DNA of 64,000 nucleotides from Psychrobacillus sp. NEAU-3TGS (GTDB taxonomy: Bacteria > Bacillota > Bacilli > Bacillales_A > Planococcaceae). The position numbers and the translations under genes are program-made. Each line of letters begins with the position of its first letter. The first letter of the stretch is position 1. Of the stretch, positions 27,661 to 37,058 are shown piece by piece. The notes under the pieces were generated by a model, which saw only the letters and a program-made list of their open reading frames with translations, did not search any database and was not told where the DNA came from. The stretch covers positions 372,001 to 436,000 of the forward strand of contig NZ_JAPNOZ010000012.1 in the NCBI RefSeq assembly GCF_029955155.1, written 5' to 3'.

Positions 27661-28340
27661 GTGCGCATCACATATCCAACCCCTCGAACTGTTTCAATAA
27701 GAGAAGCGATTTCTTCAGGCAATTTTCTTCTCAAATGTCGTATATACACATCAACGACATTCGTTTCAACTTCTGTTTCATAACCCCAAACTTTTTCTAA
27801 TATAATATCTCGAGTTAATACGATATTATTATTTTCCATGAAATAGACAAGCAAATCATACTCCGTCTTCGTTAGCAAGATTTCTTTATCTAGATAGAAC
27901 ACTTGATGTGCTTTTTGATCAATTGTTAAATGATTAATCTTCAAGTCAACGATTGCCGTTTGCGGACGTTCTACTCTTCTTAAAATGGCGCGTATCCGAG
28001 CTAGTAATTCTTCGATCGCAAAGGGCTTCACAACATAATCATCAGCCCCAGCCTCTAATCCCGATACCCGGTCTATTATGGCATCTCTTGCCGTTATTAA
28101 AATTATAGGCGTTTCTTTTTTCTTACGAATCCTACGACAAATTTCTAAGCCATTTAAATTAGGTAGCATAACGTCTATTAGCATCAAATCATAATCATTA
28201 GCTAATGCTAACTCTGCTCCTTCTCTACCGTCATGAGAAACCGTCACAAGAAAATTTTCATGTTTTAGTTCTAGTTCTACAAATTTAGCGATATTTATCT
28301 CGTCTTCTATAAGTAAAATATGCCGCTGCAATATAGACAA
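27657..28340 (-). CDS. OmpR-family response regulator (ArlR/YkoG-like)
   Basis: A 227-residue regulator. The receiver domain (about 5-120) has the acidic pair IEDE, phospho-acceptor Asp56 in LIDVMLP, Thr in ITARD and Lys in VVKPF. The C-terminal winged helix (about 130-227) has [12 protein letters not shown] and YIRHLRRKL. The cognate kinase gene overlaps by 4 bp. The nominal TTG start at 28340 is only one to two bases from AAAGGA; a TTG three codons later (28331) has ten-base spacing and may be the true start. Confidence 0.93.
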   Translation of the reverse strand: MSILQRHILLIEDEINIAKFVELELKHENFLVTVSHDGREGAELALANDYDLMLIDVMLPNLNGLEICRRIRKKKETPIILITARDAIIDRVSGLEAGADDYVVKPFAIEELLARIRAILRRVERPQTAIVDLKINHLTIDQKAHQVFYLDKEILLTKTEYDLLVYFMENNNIVLTRDIILEKVWGYETEVETNVVDVYIRHLRRKLPEEIASLIETVRGVGYVMRT

Positions 28341-28364
28341 ATCCTTTCAAAAATGCCGTTCATG

Positions 28365-30031
28365 TTATGGATGAACGGCACTAGAATATACAAAATTATT
28401 TTTACCAAGTTTTTTTGCCTCATACAATGCCACGTCTGCATTTATTAATAGCTCATTTACAGTATGCCCATCATGCGGAAAAATGGAAACCCCAATCGAG
28501 ATAGTCGGTGAAAAATGAATGGTGTCGATCATCCAACCTTTTTTAAATGTATACTGGATGGATTGAATGATTGTTTCAAGCATAACACTTTTCTCATCCA
28601 TATAATCATTGATTTGATCAATTACAATGACAAATTCATCCCCACCAAAACGGTATATTTTATACTGTTGTAGAACACTTTGCTCTAAATTTTCCGCAAA
28701 ATGTTTTAAAAAATGATCTCCCATATCATGCCCAAACTGATCGTTAACCTCTTTAAAATTATCACCGTCTATATATAGTAATGCTATATTTGTATTAGTT
28801 TTAGATGCTAATTGAATAGCTTCTGGCATTTTTCATAGAACATACGTCTATTTGGTAAACCTGTCAAACTATCATGGAATGCCAAAAATTTCAGCTGTTC
28901 CTCTAATGCCCGTTTTTCCGTAATCTCTCTAGATACAAAAACATACCACTTTTGTTCTTCATCATAAACTGTGCTTTGTACTGTCGTAATGGTTGTATCT
29001 GTCCATATAGTGGACTCATCTTTTGTTTTTATCAGAAGCTCCGTGCGGATTTTGTTATTATTATTTTGCATCAGAGTCGTTTTCAAATTTTCTATTAGAT
29101 AAGAAGATTCCTTAGCGATTATATTCAAATAATACGTTCCAAGTAATTCTTCTTTTTCATAATTTAAAATAGTTTCATGACTTGGAGAGGAATACAATAA
29201 ATAGCCATCTTCATCTGTAATAGCGATTAGATCATTGGAATGTTCTGTTATCAATTTAAAAGAACGTTCAATATTACGTAGTTCCGTCATCATTTGTTTC
29301 TTTTCTGTGTTGTCAAATTGAATCGTCAAATATTTCTCAATAATTCCATTTTCATTGGTGATTGGTATAATCGTTGCATCTACCCAGTAGAAGGAACCAT
29401 ATTTTGTTCGATTACGGATTTGACCCCTCCAAATCTCTCCTTTTTGGATGGATACCCACATCTGCTTAAAATAACTATCTTCATGATAGTTTGAATTAAT
29501 CATCCAAAATGATTTTCCAATTAGCTCTTCTTTTTGGAACTTGCTAGTTGACTCAAATAATTCATTTACCATTTCAATGATCCCTTTTTCATTCGTCATT
29601 GCGACAAGGGCTGCATCATTTACTCCTTTACGATAACTCTCTAATATATAAGTAGACTCTTGTAATTCTTTTGTTTTAATCACTTCTCTTGTTGTTGCTA
29701 GAATATACACATTATCTCCATCAAAAACGGGAATCGCCAACGTTTCGTTTACAAATGTTGCCCCTTTTATACAGTGATGATCTTGATAAGAAATAGATTG
29801 TTTAAGCGTACACGCTCGATTGTAATGATAGATAATCGTTTTACAATGAAAATCATCGAAGCATTGCTCTAATTGTCTGCCCTGTGGATTTTCGTTAAAG
29901 ATTTCCTCTGCTTTTTTATTGATATATTCATAGATAAAAGTATTTCCTTCTTTACGCATGAAAAACACATATTCGTCTACTAAATCATATAATAAATGGA
30001 ATTGTTTTTGCGTAATAATTGGGTAAGACAT
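28365..30031 (-). pseudogene. PAS-PAS-PAS-GGDEF diguanylate cyclase, frameshifted
   Basis: Two frames together encode one protein of about 555 residues. The first (to 28808) has three PAS-like sensor regions (including FWMINSNYHEDSYF and YGSFYWVDATIIPI) and the start of GGDEF (FHDSLTGLPNRRMFYEK). The second (from 28829) has the rest, DGDNFKEVNDQFGHDMGD with an intact RFGGDEF active site and a normal end. They rejoin if one A is added to the A5 run at 28829-28833. No membrane segment is seen, so it would be a cytosolic c-di-GMP synthase. The second frame has no ribosome site. It could be a real mutation, a slippery-site frameshift or a base-calling loss. ATG at 30031 is favoured over TTG 30043. 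Confidence 0.75.
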
Positions 30032-30210
30032 TTTCTTAAACAAACTCCTATCACTTTCTGTCCTTATATCCTATAATCATATGTATTTAGTGTTCAACAT
30101 ACAAGTATTTTAGTTTATATTCTTTACGAACATTTAATAAAATTGACACGATTTAACACTATGCAAAATCGCAAAAACAAAGTATATTATTAATGCAAAT
30201 AATTTTATAA

Positions 30211-30301
30211 GGCAAAGTTCGCTTTGCCGAGGGAAGGCAAATGGTGCGCCACCAGTTTTGAGCTGGTCCTAGTAGGTTCGATTCCTACCCCGAAATTTTT
30301 T
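30211..30301 (+). other. tRNA-like structured element upstream of the GNAT gene
   Basis: A GGCAAAG-TTCG-CTTTGCC hairpin (30211-30228) is followed by a tRNA-like fold: D-like arm 30236-30250, anticodon-like arm ACCAG/CTGGT with loop TTTTGAG (UUG at the anticodon position), a 4-base variable region, and a canonical T arm GTAGG-TTCGATT-CCTAC (30272-30288). The acceptor is defective: CCC...AAA at 30289-30295 can pair only with split TTT and GGG upstream, and no CCA is encoded. A T6 run follows. It is either a decayed tRNA-Gln-type gene or a tRNA mimic in a leader. Confidence 0.45.
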
Positions 30302-30378
30302 ATGCAATTCGAAATGAAAAATTTCTGGGACCTAGGATGACTATGCTCATTTATTGGTTTCTTTAGGGGGCGCTTTTT

Positions 30379-30924
30379 TTGATAAAAAAACGAGATTTGC
30401 ATGAATGTACTTCTCTATATGAACTTATGTCTGATCCAACTGTACTGCCTTATGTACGCCATAAAGCATACTCAGCAGATGAATATTGGTTTTCAACGAA
30501 ACAATTGATGGAAGAAGAGGAATCTGGAACGGTAATCACCCGTACGATTGTAAGTGATTACGGTCAACCAATTGGTACGATCAATTTGTTCGATATTGAA
30601 GATGGAGCTGGATTTTTGGGTACATGGATTGGTACTCAATTTCAAGGGCTTGGCTACAATAAGAAAGCAAAAGAACAATTTTTAGAGGAATTATTTTTTG
30701 AGCTAGATATTCATACAGTATTTTTACGTATTCGTAAAACAAATCCAAAGAGCATTCGTGCTGCGGAAAAACTGCCATATACGATTAAAGCAAACGAATC
30801 ACATCCTTCTATTTATGCAGAGATTAACAAAAAACAAGAAGTTTATGACTTGTACTATATTCCAAAAGACTTGTTCCACTTAGTGATGATGCAACAAAAT
30901 AACGAAGAAGAACAAGCGATGTAA
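30379..30924 (+). CDS. GNAT family N-acetyltransferase
   Basis: A 181-residue acetyltransferase of the RimJ/RimL-like GNAT type. Conserved features are DPTVLPYVR near the start, GQPIGTINLFDIEDG strand-loop, the acetyl-CoA-binding region GTWIGTQFQGLGYNKKAKEQFL (with the Q-x-x-G-x-G/A pattern) and IRKTNPKSIRAAEKL. Its substrate (amino acid, antibiotic or ribosomal protein) is unknown. The start is TTG with AGGGGG eight bases upstream. The tRNA-like element lies in its upstream region, and a terminator follows at 30975. Confidence 0.85.
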   Translation: MIKKRDLHECTSLYELMSDPTVLPYVRHKAYSADEYWFSTKQLMEEEESGTVITRTIVSDYGQPIGTINLFDIEDGAGFLGTWIGTQFQGLGYNKKAKEQFLEELFFELDIHTVFLRIRKTNPKSIRAAEKLPYTIKANESHPSIYAEINKKQEVYDLYYIPKDLFHLVMMQQNNEEEQAM

Positions 30925-30974
30925 TGTAAAGCTTTTGCCAAATAGTTTATGATTTAAGATAAATAAATATGTAA

Positions 30975-31005
30975 GCAGCATCTCTATTTTGGAGATGCTG
31001 CTTTT
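30975..31005 (+). terminator. Terminator after the GNAT gene
   Basis: AAGCAGCATCTC (30975-30986) and GAGATGCTGCTT (30994-31005) form a 12-bp stem followed by TTG. Confidence 0.8.
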
Positions 31006-31090
31006 GTGTGAGTTTCTTACTTAAGTACTGATGAATATCCGAACATTTTTTCTATAGCAAACGTTAGTATAGATCTTATAATAAATAAAT

Positions 31091-31123
31091 GAACTCCGAT
31101 TAGGTTACCCTATATCGGAGCTC
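31091..31123 (-). terminator. Hairpin after the YfhE-like gene
   Basis: GAGCTCCGATATAGG pairs with CCTAATCGGAGTTC on the minus strand (two mismatches or wobbles) and is followed by ATTTATTTATT. It lies 10 bp after the stop. Confidence 0.6.
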
Positions 31124-31133
31124 ATTAAGATGT

Positions 31134-31277
31134 TTACTTTTTATTATGGCTTTGATTTTTCTTTGTTGTCGCTTTATCCGCACGATTGAATTCCTTTTGA
31201 TAGATAACTTCTTGCATAGAGCTCAACCCATTATTTTTCATGGTGAACTGCTCATGTGGTTCTTTACGACTCTTCAT
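31134..31277 (-). CDS. YfhE-like small protein
   Basis: A 47-residue, lysine-rich protein. The core LSSMQEVIYQKEFNRADKA matches the YfhE family of small Bacillales proteins (LSSxQEVxYQxEFxxAD). Function is unknown; the family is linked to spore formers. ATG at 31277 has an AAAGGAGTG ribosome site. The open frame continues far upstream into a repeat element, but that extension is not protein-like. Confidence 0.65.
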   Translation of the reverse strand: MKSRKEPHEQFTMKNNGLSSMQEVIYQKEFNRADKATTKKNQSHNKK

Positions 31278-31391
31278 TCGGAACACTCCTTTCGTTTTAG
31301 TCCTTATCAGTTTTTCCTTTGTTCTCATTGATATTCGATATAAAAAATTAATAAAAATGATTTCATGTATTTTTGGGGTATGCCGCACATA

Positions 31392-31987
31392 ATAGGGAAA
31401 CTGCGCGGTAATGAGTTGAATGAAGTATCTGCTAGGATTTCCGCTGCAGGGCGGACGCTTTCCGCGGGGTGAGCGATAAGCCATCACCGACGCTACGCTT
31501 ACGATGTGATGGCTTATCTGTCTCACTCATCCCGCTGGAGTCGCCGCCCTTCCGCTTCAATCCAATAAAGCATGCTACTACCCTAATGCCACTAGCTATT
31601 AGGGAAATGTTAAGCATTACTTCGCCCAAACAACAAGCGTACTTAGATGGATAAGTAATACCAATAAATAGTTGAAAAAGACGAGCCGAGCTTTATCCTA
31701 ATAAACGAGCTACATATTTGGTGATAGCATTGTCTAATTTGGTTTTATTTTTATGGAGTGGTAAACTTGATAAATTCAAAACTTTGATACCTGCAGACAC
31801 CAAATTAGCAGTCCATACATAATGATTGAAGCGGAAGGCGGCGACTCCTGCCGGAATAGCATGAGCTGAAAGCCCCGCAGGAGCGAGAGCTCCGAGGAGA
31901 TTGAAGCCATGCCGGCGGAAAGCGTCCGCCTGAAGCGAAAATCATAGTGAACCCTTAATAGGGCAACTTACCGCGCAGTTTCCCTAT
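31392..31987. repeat. 596-bp inverted-repeat element, long composite copy
   Basis: A non-coding segment with perfect 20-bp terminal inverted repeats, ATAGGGAAACTGCGCGGTAA (31392-31411) and its complement at 31968-31987. Inside are two G/C-rich blocks in opposite orientation (about 31432-31563 and 31829-31945; GGCGGCGACTCC and its complement occur in each). Block one has its own 13-bp stem GATAAGCCATCAC (31473-31485) with its complement near 31506-31518, and a 10-bp inverted repeat CTAATTTGGT lies at 31734-31743 and 31799-31808. No transposase gene. Short open frames inside are composition artefacts. It fills the gene-free stretch 31278-32101. Confidence 0.7.
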
Positions 31988-32032
31988 ACTGATCGACAAT
32001 CATAAAACTTATAATTCCTTAAGCCATAAAAA

Positions 32033-32069
32033 AGCAGAAGAAGAAAATATCTAATTTCCTTCCCCTGCT
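32033..32069 (-). terminator. Terminator after the murG-like gene
   Basis: AGCAGGGGAAGGAAA pairs with TTTTCTTCTTCTGCT on the minus strand (with wobbles), followed by TTTTTTATG. Confidence 0.65.
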
Positions 32070-32101
32070 ATATTTTTCATACTTACTGAGCAGTGCCATT
32101 T

Positions 32102-33177
32102 TTATTTTTTATACGTAAGTAATAACTCTGTGAATTGGTCTGGTGTTTTAGATGAATCTGCCGTAAATTGTTTATCGATTATTTCCTCTTTATATTTTAC
32201 TAAATCAGATAGTGTATCCATAAAACTTTTCGTTGTTAAGTGCTCTTCTTCTATCTTTAGTGCATATCCTTTATTTTCGAAAAAGTTAGCATTCAACACT
32301 TGATCTCCTCTACTTGCATGAATCGATAAGGGGATTAACAGCATTGGTTTTTTTAACTCCAGGAATTCAAATATAGAATTTGATCCTGCACGACTTATTA
32401 CATAATCTGATATCTTTAATAAGTGAGGTAATTCATCTGTTACATATTCAAATGCGATATAATTAGGCTTACCTGTTAATGTTGCATCCAAATTTCCTTT
32501 TCCACAAAGATGAATAATTTGGAACTTGCTTGTTAAAGCATCGATATTTTCTTTAATCACTTCATTAATCTTAGCGGAGCCTTGGCTTCCCCCCATTATG
32601 ATTAATGTATCTTTCTCAGCTTGAAAGCCTGTCAGTCTTTCGGCAACTTGCTCATTACCAAAAAATAAATCGGGACGTATGATAGCTCCAATAGAAGATG
32701 CTTTTTCTTTTGGCAAATAGTTTAGTGTTTCTTCAAACACTGTAAAAATATGTTCCGCAAAAGAAGATGCAATCTTATTTGCAAGTCCTGGTGTTAAATC
32801 GGATTCATGGATTACTACCGGGATATTTGCAAGCTTTGCGGCGATAGCAACCGGAACTGAGACGAACCCACCTTTTGAGAAAACGATTGACGGCTTTACT
32901 TTTCTTAGTATACTTAATGCTTGTAATGTACCGTATAATACTTTAAATGGATCGGAAAAGTTTTTTACCGAGAAATATCTTCGTAGCTTACCATTGAAAT
33001 CGAATGATAAGGTAATGTCGGAAAATTTTCTTGAATAATTGTTTTTTCGATACCATCATATGAGCCAATATAATGGATTTTATATCCTTTTTTTATTAAC
33101 TCAGGGATAATTGCTTCATTTAACGAAACGTGACCAGCAGTTCCCCCACCCGTTAATACGATTGTGTTATTATTCAT
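32102..33177 (-). pseudogene. MurG-like N-acetylglucosaminyltransferase, frameshifted
   Basis: Two frames together give a full 358-residue MurG-type glycosyltransferase. The first has the N-terminal LTGGGTAGHV motif (residues 8-17) and stops at 32965. The other frame continues GKLRRYFSVKNFSDPF, FSKGGFVSVPV, IHESDLTPGLANKIA, GGSQGSAKIN and the UDP-GlcNAc-binding SRAGSNSIFEFLELKKPMLLIPL. They join if one base is added near 32993-32996. MurG makes lipid II; the usual copy sits in the division cluster, so this isolated gene beside a MATE gene is probably a second paralogue. Ribosome site AGGAG precedes ATG 33177. Confidence 0.8.
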
Positions 33178-33222
33178 TCATAATCTCCTAACTATTTTAA
33201 AACTTAAAGGATGTATGCCAAA

Positions 33223-34576
33223 ATGCATGAAACGAAATCACTACCCGAAAAAAGTAAATATATGATTAAAATTGTTGTACCTATCTTAATCACACAAGTC
33301 GCACTTTATTTAATGACCTTTTTTGATATATTAATGACAAGTAAATATAGTATTGATCATCTAGCAGGTGTTTCTATTGGATCCTCCATTTGGGTTCCTG
33401 TCTATACCGGTTTAACTGGTATATTAATAGGCATTACGCCCATTGTAGCACAATTTATCGGTGCAAAAAGATAGAAGATGTACGAACCTTTGTACAACAA
33501 GTTTTTATATTGCTATATTTCTAGCGTTTATCGTTTTTCTGGGAATATTATTGTTAATCGATCCAGTATTGAATTTAATACCCCTTGAAGATAGTGTACG
33601 CTTAGTCGCTAAGAAATATTTATATATGATGAGTATTGGTCTTGTTCCCTTATTTTTATATAGTGTCCTTCGTTCCTTTATCGATGCTTTAGGGAAGACA
33701 AGAGTTTCCATGTTTATCACTTTATTATCGGCGCCGATTAACATCGCTTTAAACTATGTGTTTATTTACGGGAAGCTTGGCTTTCCTGCACTCGGCGGAG
33801 TTGGTGCCGGTCTTGGATCTGCGGTTACTTATTGGCTAATTCTAATTATCGCAATCATCATTGTTTATAAAAATAAACCGTTCTCAGAGTTATTGATCTT
33901 TAAATTCTGGCGTAAACCATCTTTTGCAAAAATGGGTACGCTAACTAAAATTGGTGTACCGATAGGATTGGCGCTTTTCGCTGAAACAACTATTTTTTCA
34001 GCTGTAACCATTCTGATGAGCAAGTATTCGACCGAGGTCATTTCTGCTCATCAAATAGCCATGAACTTTACTTCCCTTCTTTACATGATCCCGCTTAGTA
34101 TAGCGATGGGAGCAACGATTTTAGTAGGTCATGAAGTGGGAGCTAAACGATATAAAGATGCGAAAACCTATAGTTGGTTAAGTGTAGGAACAGCCGTATT
34201 TTTCAGTTTTATCTCTTCTTCTATTCTGTTAATATTCCGAGAACTGATCGCCGCTCTTTATACGGACGATCAATATGTAATCTCGTTAACAGTGCAATTT
34301 TTCTTGTTTGCAGCGCTTTTCCAATTATCAGATGCAATTCAAGCACCCGTACAAGGTGCATTACGTGGATATAAAGATGTAACAGTCACGTTTATCATGG
34401 CTATTATCTCTTACTGGATTATCGGACTGCCTACCGGATATTATCTAGCTACTTATACTTCTTTTGAACGTTTCGGCTACTGGATCGGATTAATAGTCGG
34501 ACTTACAGTTGGAGCCATTACACTTGTTACTAGACTCATATACTTACAAAAAAGAGTAACAAAAAACGACGCTTAA
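33223..34576 (+). pseudogene. MATE family multidrug efflux transporter, two frameshifts
   Basis: Frames together give a 451-residue MATE protein with about 12 helices: PILITQVALYLMTFFDILM, GITPIVAQFIGAKK, then the long second part with IDALGKTRVSMFITLLSAPINI, GLALFAETTIFSAVTIL, SAHQIAMNF and ALRGYKDVTVTF. Two single bases appear to be missing: one in the A5 run near 33465-33469 (giving KKIEDVRTFVQQ when restored) and one in the T5 run near 33501-33505 (giving FYIAIFLAF). Restoring both makes the length a multiple of three. ATG 33223 is favoured because the upstream ATG at 33211 directly abuts AAAGG. It should export drugs using a Na+ or H+ gradient. Confidence 0.8.
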
Positions 34577-34588
34577 ATGCGTCGTTTT
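34563..34588 (+). terminator. Terminator of the MATE gene
   Basis: AAAACGACGC (34563-34572) and GCGTCGTTTT (34579-34588) around TTAAAT; it includes the stop codon. Confidence 0.8.
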
Positions 34589-34890
34589 CTATTTATTATT
34601 TTTCGTTGAATTTATAAATACCCATAACAAAAAGGCTTCTACTATTTGAAATAACCTGTGGAAATTATAACTGGTCACAATCAATATCGACTCATTCCAA
34701 GTAAACTTGCTTTTTTGAGAACTAGTTGCTATCATCGGCAATTTGGTTGCTTTCCAACTAGAATTAATTGCTTTGAATGGTCGGTTGGTTGCCCTTAGCC
34801 ATTTATTGGGTATATACAGTAGTAAAGCTGTTTATTTTAGCAAGTCAATCAAGCTAGTAGCGTTTTATAATTTTCGAAAGGATTAAAAAA
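34589..34890. other. Gene-free stretch, nothing recognised
   Basis: About 300 bp of A/T-rich sequence between the MATE gene terminator and the terminator of the first CAP gene. Several loosely repeated TTGGTTGC/GGTTGGTTG words occur near 34740-34800, but I see no gene, tRNA or clear promoter. Confidence 0.5.
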
Positions 34891-34917
34891 CTACCAAGTT
34901 ATACTATCTTGGTAGTT
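34891..34917 (-). terminator. Terminator of the first CAP gene
   Basis: ACTACCAAG (34891-34899) and CTTGGTAGT (34909-34917), followed on the minus strand by a T-rich run. Confidence 0.8.
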
Positions 34918-34926
34918 TTGTTTTAT

Positions 34927-35742
34927 TTATTTTCCGATGAACTGTTGTGTCCAGTAGTATCCACTATCCGATAAACCTACTCCTATGTGTGTGTACGATG
35001 GATTTAAAATATTTGCTTTATGACCTGGCGACGCCATCCATGATTTTACAACTTCTGCTGCACTACGTTGACCTCTTGCAATATTTTCACCTGCAGATTT
35101 ATACGTCACACCAAAAGATTTCATTTGATCAAATGGAGAACCGTATGTTGGACTCGTATGAGAGAAATAGTTTTTGTTTTTCATGTCCTGTGATTTTGCT
35201 AGAGCTGATTGCGCTAGCTTTGTATCAATTTGTAAAGCTTTTAACCCCGCTTTTGCTCGTTCTTGATTGGTTAAATCTACTACTTGTTGAATTGCAGCTG
35301 GTACTTGCACTGAATCATTGTTTTCTTTAGCTGGTTCTTTAACTACTGGTGGAGTTACTGGTGTTGCTGGTTTTTCTGATACTGGTGGTTTTACAGGAGT
35401 TACTGGTTTTTTTACTACCGGTGCTTTTTCAGTGACAACTGGCTTCTTAACAACTGGCGCTTTTTTAACTACTGTTGCTTTCTTGATAACTGTAGGTTGT
35501 TTAGCTCCATTTATTACTTTAATATTAAGTGTTTTTAATTCTTTATTAATAATATTCTGAATTTCTACGTTATTTAAATTGTAATTATACTGAGACTGCC
35601 ATTGATACGTAACGTATGTATTTGCCTCCGGAGTAGTTTGTGAATTTCCAGTTGTCATTGCTGCTTCTGCATTATTAGTTGATAGTAACAATCCACCTGC
35701 AAGTAATCCAACGATAATTGAATGCTTTTTCTTCATTTTCAT
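34927..35742 (-). CDS. Secreted CAP-domain protein (YkwD-like), copy 1
   Basis: A 271-residue exported protein. Signal peptide 1-28 ends near NNAEAA; an N-terminal segment with QSQYNYNLNNVEIQNI, then a Lys/Pro/Val repeat linker (about 80-135, units like APVVKKPV), then a C-terminal CAP/SCP domain (about 148-271) with VVDLTNQERAKAGL, YFSHTSPTYGSPFDQMKSFG, GENIARGQRSAAEVVKSWM and HIGVGLSDSGYYWTQQFIGK. Such proteins occur in spores and walls of Bacillales; biochemical role unsettled. It is a tandem duplicate of the gene at 36045-36905. AGGAGG precedes ATG. Confidence 0.9.
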   Translation of the reverse strand: MKMKKKHSIIVGLLAGGLLLSTNNAEAAMTTGNSQTTPEANTYVTYQWQSQYNYNLNNVEIQNIINKELKTLNIKVINGAKQPTVIKKATVVKKAPVVKKPVVTEKAPVVKKPVTPVKPPVSEKPATPVTPPVVKEPAKENNDSVQVPAAIQQVVDLTNQERAKAGLKALQIDTKLAQSALAKSQDMKNKNYFSHTSPTYGSPFDQMKSFGVTYKSAGENIARGQRSAAEVVKSWMASPGHKANILNPSYTHIGVGLSDSGYYWTQQFIGK

Positions 35743-35925
35743 TTCCTCCTTCTTTTGTGCCTCTTTATTGTAAACACTAAATCAGAAGAAAAATTCGAAT
35801 AAAATATTCCAGTACAACCAATTAAAAAGAAAATGCTAGTATAACTAATGATTTTAGCAATTAAATTGGATAACTTAACCACTATACTCAAATATTACGA
35901 TTTATCCTCTGTTGACAGATTAATA
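35743..35925. repeat. Duplicated upstream segment of the CAP genes
   Basis: This region matches 36906-37085 at many positions: TTTCCTCCTTCTTTTGTG, AATAAAATATTCCAGTA, AAATTGGATAACTTAACCAC and TCTGTTGACAGATT occur in the same order. In the second copy the last part is the 3' end of the coding sequence at 37059-37319, so here it is a non-coding remnant of that gene. The tandem duplication therefore included the CAP gene, its promoter region and the end of the upstream gene. The rest of the gap (35926-36007) shows nothing else. Confidence 0.75.
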
Positions 35926-36007
35926 TAAAACCCTCGTTATCGATAGATTTGTTACAAAGACTCTTTGGAGAATAATAAAAACAGACAATAGATTCAGAAT
36001 AGCAAAA

Positions 36008-36036
36008 AACCTACCAAGTTATCAACTTAGTAGGTT
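36008..36036 (-). terminator. Terminator of the second CAP gene
   Basis: AACCTACCAAGTT pairs with AACTTAGTAGGTT around a short loop (one mismatch), with a T run on the minus strand, 9 bp after the stop. Confidence 0.75.
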
Positions 36037-36044
36037 CGAATAAA

Positions 36045-36905
36045 TTATTTTCCGATGAATTGTTGTGTCCAGTAGTAACCACTATCAGATAATCCAACTC
36101 CGATATGTGTATAAGATGGATTCATGATATTTGCTTTATGACCTGGTGATTCCATCCATGCTTTTACAACTTCTGCTGCACTGCGTTGACCCATTGCAAT
36201 ATTTTCTGCCGCTGCATTATACGTAATACCAAAAGATTTCATTTGATCAAATGGTGAACCGTATGTTGGACTTGTATGAGAAAAATAGTTTTTGTCTTTC
36301 ATATCTTGTGATTTTGCTTGGGCTGATTGTGTAAGCTTTGTATCAATTTGCAATGCTTTCAATCCTGCTTTAGCACGTTCTTGATTGGTTAAGTCTACTA
36401 CTTGTTGAATCACTGAAGATACTTGTCCTGCTTCCGTGTTTTCTTTTACTGGTTCTTTCACTTCTGGCGTTGTTACGGGTGTAGCTGGGTTAACTGGAGT
36501 AGCTGGTTTTTCTGCTACTGGTGTTGATTCTTTTTCAGCCGGTTTTTCAACTACTGGCGCTTTTTCTTTTTCAGCTGCTGGTGCTTTTTCTTTTGCAACT
36601 GGCTTTTGATCCTCTTGGACTGTTTTAGTGTTGAGTGATTTCTGTGCCTCTAGTAGTTCCTTCTTAATAGTCGGCTCTAGATTGTTTAGTTGCTCATTGA
36701 CTAGATTTTGAATATCTAAGTTATTTAAATTGTAATTATACATAACGTTAATCGGAGACTGCCATTGATACATAATGGATGTATTTGCCTCGGAAGTAGT
36801 TTTTGAATTTCCAGTTATCATTGCTGCGTCAGCTGTATTCGTTGAAAGTAATAAGCCTCCTGCAAGTAATCCAACCATGATAGAATGTTTTTTATTCAAT
36901 TTCAT
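36045..36905 (-). CDS. Secreted CAP-domain protein (YkwD-like), copy 2
   Basis: A 286-residue paralogue of the protein at 34927-35742. Signal peptide (ends near TADAA), segment with YNYNLNNLDIQNLVNEQLNNLE, then a Glu/Lys/Pro repeat linker (about 100-155, units like EKAPVVEKPAEKE) and an almost identical CAP domain with QERAKAGLKALQIDTKL, YFSHTSPTYGSP, ENIAMGQRSAAEVVKAWM and a shared C-terminus. The linker is more acidic than in copy 1, so wall binding may differ. It lies just downstream of the 86-residue gene at 37059. Confidence 0.9.
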   Translation of the reverse strand: MKLNKKHSIMVGLLAGGLLLSTNTADAAMITGNSKTTSEANTSIMYQWQSPINVMYNYNLNNLDIQNLVNEQLNNLEPTIKKELLEAQKSLNTKTVQEDQKPVAKEKAPAAEKEKAPVVEKPAEKESTPVAEKPATPVNPATPVTTPEVKEPVKENTEAGQVSSVIQQVVDLTNQERAKAGLKALQIDTKLTQSAQAKSQDMKDKNYFSHTSPTYGSPFDQMKSFGITYNAAAENIAMGQRSAAEVVKAWMESPGHKANIMNPSYTHIGVGLSDSGYYWTQQFIGK

Positions 36906-37058
36906 TTCCTCCTTCTTTTGTGCTCCCCTATTGTAAACACAAAAATAGCAGAAAAAATAGAATAAAATATTCCAGTAAGACCATTTTTAAAGAAAATGTT
37001 ATTAGAAACGACTGTTTTAAATGCTTAAATTGGATAACTTAACCACAATACTTAAATT

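Noticed and set aside
30205-30402. 65-residue minus-strand frame across the tRNA-like element
   Set aside because: It is antisense to a structured RNA and overlaps the GNAT start; the sequence is of the type often miscalled over tRNAs.
31432-31654. Open frames on both strands inside the 596-bp repeat
   Set aside because: They arise from G/C-rich palindromic sequence, with no ribosome site or protein-like composition.
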